Positions 61,180 to 64,000 of a stretch of 64,000 nt of DNA are shown here, one piece after another. A program made the position numbers and the translations under genes. This DNA is from Neolewinella aquimaris (GTDB taxonomy: Bacteria > Bacteroidota > Bacteroidia > Chitinophagales > Saprospiraceae), in contig NZ_JACIFF010000003.1 in the NCBI RefSeq assembly GCF_014197245.1, positions 1-64,000 of the forward strand, written 5' to 3'. Each line of letters opens with the position of its first letter. Positions within the stretch are counted from its first letter, which is position 1. The notes below the pieces were generated by a model, which did no database searches, was not told where the DNA came from, and was given only the letters and a program-made list of their open reading frames with translations.

Positions 61180-62277
61180 ATGAGCAAGTCCGACAAGTAT
61201 ACCACCATTCACTACCACAAATACCTGGAACTGGATGCCCTGTTATCGCTCCAGAAACCCCGGAGTACGGCCGCCGGCGAAACCGCCCACGACGAGACGC
61301 TCTTCATCATCATGCACCAGGTGTACGAGCTGTGGTTCAAGCAAATACTGACCGAGCTGGATTCCGTGCTGCTACTCTTCCGCGAAGAGCGCGTACGGGA
61401 AGACAATATGCACACCGTGCTGCTGCGCCTGCGGAGGATCACGACCATCATCGACCTGCTGATCGAGCAAATCCGGGTGATGGAAACGATGACGCCGCTC
61501 GACTTCCTTGATTTCCGCGACTACCTTTTCCCCGCTTCCGGCTTCCAGAGCGTACAGTTCCGCATGGTAGAGGCTACGCTCGGGCTACGGGAGGAGGACC
61601 GCATCACCTACCACGGCAAGTCCTACAAGATCGTCTTCACCGAGGAGCAGCAGGCCCGCCTCCACGACATCGAAACCGGCGGCAGCCTCTTCGAGCTTAT
61701 CGAAAAATGGCTGGAGCGTACCCCCTTTCTTCGCTTCGGAGACTTTGACTTCCTCGCCGCTTACCAGGAAGCCGTAGATCGCATGATCGGCCACGAACAG
61801 GCCCAGATCAGCAACAGCCAGTTAAGCGACTCCATGAAGGAGATGCGTTCACGCATGGTCGGAGACAGCAGCACCTACTTCAAACACGTGCTCGACCGGG
61901 AAGAACACGAGCGCATGGTAGCCAGTGGAGAAGCCCGGCTTTCCTACGACGCCACCATTGCCGCCCTCCTCATCAACCTGTACCGCGATCAACCCATCCT
62001 GAACATCCCCTTCAACCTGCTCACCGAACTACTCAATATCGACGAAGGGCTTACCACCTGGCGCTACCGCCACGCACAGATGGTGATGCGCATGATCGGC
62101 AACAAGATCGGCACCGGCGGCTCCTCCGGCCACGATTACTTGGCACGCACCGCCGAGCAGCACAAGATCTTCCGTGACCTGCACAACATCAGCTCCCTGC
62201 TGATCCCCCGTTCCTCCCTCCCGGACCTCCCGCCCGCCGTAGAACGGGGGCTAGGCTTTCACTTTCGCAATACGTAG
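61180..62277 (+). CDS. Tryptophan 2,3-dioxygenase family protein
   Basis: A 365-aa heme enzyme of the TDO family that opens the indole ring of tryptophan to N-formylkynurenine. It shows IHYHKYLELDALL, the active-site region FIIMHQVYELWFKQIL, and SGFQSVQFRMVEATLG. The heme-ligand region RYRHAQMVMRMIGNKIGTGGSSGHDYL carries the conserved GTGGSSG. The ATG at 61180 begins MSKSDKYTTIHYHKYL; an ATG 33 bases earlier is less likely. No other kynurenine-pathway gene adjoins it, so degradation versus NAD supply is open. A dispersed repeat copy follows the stop by seven bases. Confidence 0.92.
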   Translation: MSKSDKYTTIHYHKYLELDALLSLQKPRSTAAGETAHDETLFIIMHQVYELWFKQILTELDSVLLLFREERVREDNMHTVLLRLRRITTIIDLLIEQIRVMETMTPLDFLDFRDYLFPASGFQSVQFRMVEATLGLREEDRITYHGKSYKIVFTEEQQARLHDIETGGSLFELIEKWLERTPFLRFGDFDFLAAYQEAVDRMIGHEQAQISNSQLSDSMKEMRSRMVGDSSTYFKHVLDREEHERMVASGEARLSYDATIAALLINLYRDQPILNIPFNLLTELLNIDEGLTTWRYRHAQMVMRMIGNKIGTGGSSGHDYLARTAEQHKIFRDLHNISSLLIPRSSLPDLPPAVERGLGFHFRNT

Positions 62278-62283
62278 AACTAG

Positions 62284-62300
62284 GGCGGGCACGCAGGAGC
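62284..62300 (+). repeat. Dispersed 17-bp stop-proximal repeat, copy 5
   Basis: GGCGGGCACGCAGGAGC on the plus strand, seven bases after the stop of the tryptophan dioxygenase gene; orientation as in copy 4. Confidence 0.6.
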
Positions 62301-62399
62301 AGGCTACTCTACTAAGTTCGGGGGATTGGACACTGCCGAAAAAGGCTTAGTTTAAGGGTAGTGGTCACAGAGGACCGAAGCGATCAAAACCTACCCTCG

Positions 62400-64000
62400 A
62401 TGTCCGAAATACTAAGTCGAAAGCTGGCTGCTATCATGTTTACCGACATTGTAGGCTACACCGCCCTGATGCAGCACGATGAGGCCGAGGCCCGGGTAAA
62501 GCGAAACCGGCACCGGGAGGTGTTTCAGGCAGCACACGAGGAATACCGGGGCGAAATCCTGCAGTACTACGGCGACGGAACGCTAAGCAGCTTCGAAAGC
62601 GCGGTGGATGCGGTAGAGTGCGGGATCGAAATCCAGCGACAATTGAGGCAGGCCCCGAAGGTCGCCCTCCGAATCGGTATCCACCTGGGAGAGACCGTAA
62701 CGGAAGACGACGGGGTTTACGGCGACGGCGTAAACATCGCCTCCCGCGTAGAATCTTTTTCCATCCCCGGCGCAGTCTTGGTCACGGATGCGGTATTCGA
62801 TCAAATTAAAAACCAGCCGCACCTGCCGACGGAATTTATGGGCAAATTTCACTTCAAGAACGTGGACCGCCCCACGGGTATTTACGCCCTCTCCACCTCG
62901 GGGCTCACCGTTCCCGAAAAAAATGAATTAGCGGGAAAAGGACACGCGATGAACAGCGCCACTAGCGATCTACCCCTCCAACTTACCAGCTTTATCGGAC
63001 GGGACGAGGAGATCGGCGAGGTCCGCGAGTTGATCCTCCGGTCGCGGCTGGTCACGCTGAGCGGTCCCGGCGGCACCGGCAAAACGAGGCTTGCGCTAAA
63101 GGTCGGAGAGAGCTTCGCGGAACAATTCGAGCATGGCCTTTACTGGGTACCGCTGGCCTCCGCATCCGACGTATCCTCCGTAGAGTTGACGATCAGCAAA
63201 GTGCTCGACCTGGTCCAGGATCCCTTTAAAAACACGGTGGACCAGCTGACGGACTTCTTCAGTAACAAGGAGGCCCTGCTGATCCTGGACAACTTCGAGC
63301 AGGTGATTGACGCCGCTCCGATCATCGGACAGATCCTCAGCAAATGCCCGGGGGTAAAGATCCTGGTCACCAGCCGCATTGTGCTGCACCTGCAGGGGGA
63401 GCAGGAGTACCCGGTCAATCCCCTGCAAGTACCGACCCTAAACGGCAACCGGACCGCCGAGCACCTGCTGAAAAATCCGGCCGTAAGCCTCTTCAGTCAG
63501 CGCGCGCGGGCCGTGAAACCCAGTTTTGCGCTCAACGACGAAAACGCGGCGGCAATCGCCCGGATCTGCCACCGCCTCGATGGGCTACCGCTGGCGATCG
63601 AGCTTGCCGCCGCCCGAATCAAACTATTCTCCCCCGACGCGCTGCTGCGCAGACTGGATCACCAGCTCGACCTACTGAAGGGTAGTAGCCCTAATCGCCC
63701 GGAACGCCACCAAACCCTGCGGCAAGCCATCAAGTGGAGCTACGAATTACTGCCGCCCCCGGAACGGACGCTGTTCCACCGGCTGTCCGTGTTCTCCGGC
63801 GGATGCGACCTGGATGCCATCGAGGCGGTTTGCGCGGGTAGCAATATCGCTCCCGAAGAAGTGGTCGACCTCGTGCTGGCGCTGGTGGATAAAAGCCTCC
63901 TCAATCGCAAGGACGATACGGACGGAGAACCCCGGTTCAGCATGCTGGAAACGATCCGGGCATTTGCATTCGAGGCACTTTCCTATCACGGCGACCGGGA
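62400..64000 (+). CDS. Class III adenylate/guanylate cyclase with NTPase domain (3' end beyond window)
   Basis: The window ends inside this gene after 533 codons. An N-terminal cyclase domain (about 5-165) has metal Asp16 in FTDIVGYT, Asp59 in YYGDGTLSSF, and Asp109, Asn112 and Arg116 in YGDGVNIASRVES. The base-recognising Lys is replaced by Gln55, so substrate choice is unclear. Residues from about 195 form an AAA/NB-ARC-type NTPase with Walker A SGPGGTGKTRLAL (about 221-233), Walker B ALLILDNFEQV, and a TSR sensor. LDGLPLAIELAAARIKLFSP and later winged-helix-like sequence resemble LuxR/AfsR-type signalling ATPases. The rest, probably TPR-like repeats, lies outside. A short leader precedes the ATG at 62400. 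Confidence 0.88.
   Translation, partial: MSEILSRKLAAIMFTDIVGYTALMQHDEAEARVKRNRHREVFQAAHEEYRGEILQYYGDGTLSSFESAVDAVECGIEIQRQLRQAPKVALRIGIHLGETVTEDDGVYGDGVNIASRVESFSIPGAVLVTDAVFDQIKNQPHLPTEFMGKFHFKNVDRPTGIYALSTSGLTVPEKNELAGKGHAMNSATSDLPLQLTSFIGRDEEIGEVRELILRSRLVTLSGPGGTGKTRLALKVGESFAEQFEHGLYWVPLASASDVSSVELTISKVLDLVQDPFKNTVDQLTDFFSNKEALLILDNFEQVIDAAPIIGQILSKCPGVKILVTSRIVLHLQGEQEYPVNPLQVPTLNGNRTAEHLLKNPAVSLFSQRARAVKPSFALNDENAAAIARICHRLDGLPLAIELAAARIKLFSPDALLRRLDHQLDLLKGSSPNRPERHQTLRQAIKWSYELLPPPERTLFHRLSVFSGGCDLDAIEAVCAGSNIAPEEVVDLVLALVDKSLLNRKDDTDGEPRFSMLETIRAFAFEALSYHGDR

Overview
The window is a stretch of chromosome from a G+C-rich member of the Bacteroidota. Support for the phylum comes from a SusC/SusD pair, a C-terminal T9SS-type sorting domain, DUF4175 and DUF4230 proteins, an AraC-type PUL regulator and a mevalonate-pathway gene. 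High G+C together with this gene set suggests the Saprospiria (Lewinella-like), but that placement is inference. No rRNA, tRNA, insertion sequence, prophage or CRISPR array was seen.

Layout. 0.1-3.8 kb: ruvC (minus), a flippase-like membrane protein, DUF3108 and DUF4230 proteins, and a small plug-only lipoprotein. 3.9-15.9 kb: a compact fructan utilisation locus with a membrane-spanning sensor/AraC regulator, a sugar porter, SusC, SusD, a secreted FG-GAP/UnbV protein and a GH32 lipoprotein. 16-17.9 kb: thrS, then 0.68 kb of non-coding DNA with two tandem repeat families. 18.6-25.5 kb (minus): GtrA protein, 5'-nucleotidase, an RND efflux permease and adaptor, TauE/SafE permease and RDD protein. 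25.7-31.4 kb: an OmpR-type two-component system with a strong terminator, a PBP4-type peptidase and an Uup-like ABC-F ATPase. 31.4-33.0 kb: a dense cluster of DnaA boxes beside and inside a heme A synthase gene. 33.0-40.1 kb: a small membrane protein, an NRAMP-related transporter without a canonical start codon, a PAS/Fis-HTH regulator, DUF4175, an RsbW-like ATPase and ybeY. 40.2-45.0 kb: thrA-thrB-thrC. 45.0-45.2 kb: two perfect 16-bp parS palindromes. 45.3-57.1 kb: M1 peptidase, mvaD, rhodanese lipoprotein, purine nucleoside phosphorylase, a SNF2 helicase, pgl, rsmG and an RluA-type synthase. 57.2-64 kb: hybrid histidine kinase, EEP-family hydrolase, tryptophan 2,3-dioxygenase and the 5' part of an adenylate-cyclase/NTPase gene that runs off the end.

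The most notable reading is that this is probably the replication-origin region. Three perfect TTATCCACA boxes lie within 158 bp of non-coding DNA ending in an A+T-rich tract. More boxes lie in the next gene, two perfect ParB sites lie about 13 kb away, and rsmG (often near origins) is also present. dnaA, parA and parB are not in the window.

The second point is the fructan locus. Its regulator looks like a hybrid two-component system that has lost its kinase and most of its receiver domain but kept the last receiver helix, so it would signal directly from the periplasm to DNA. The other genes fit one pathway: GH32 cuts fructan at the surface, SusC/D import the fragments and the porter brings in fructose. 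A terminator-like hairpin after susD could lower expression of the distal two genes.

Other items include a 17-bp dispersed repeat placed directly after five different stop codons, a 93-bp minisatellite after thrS, and a hairpin array before rsmG.
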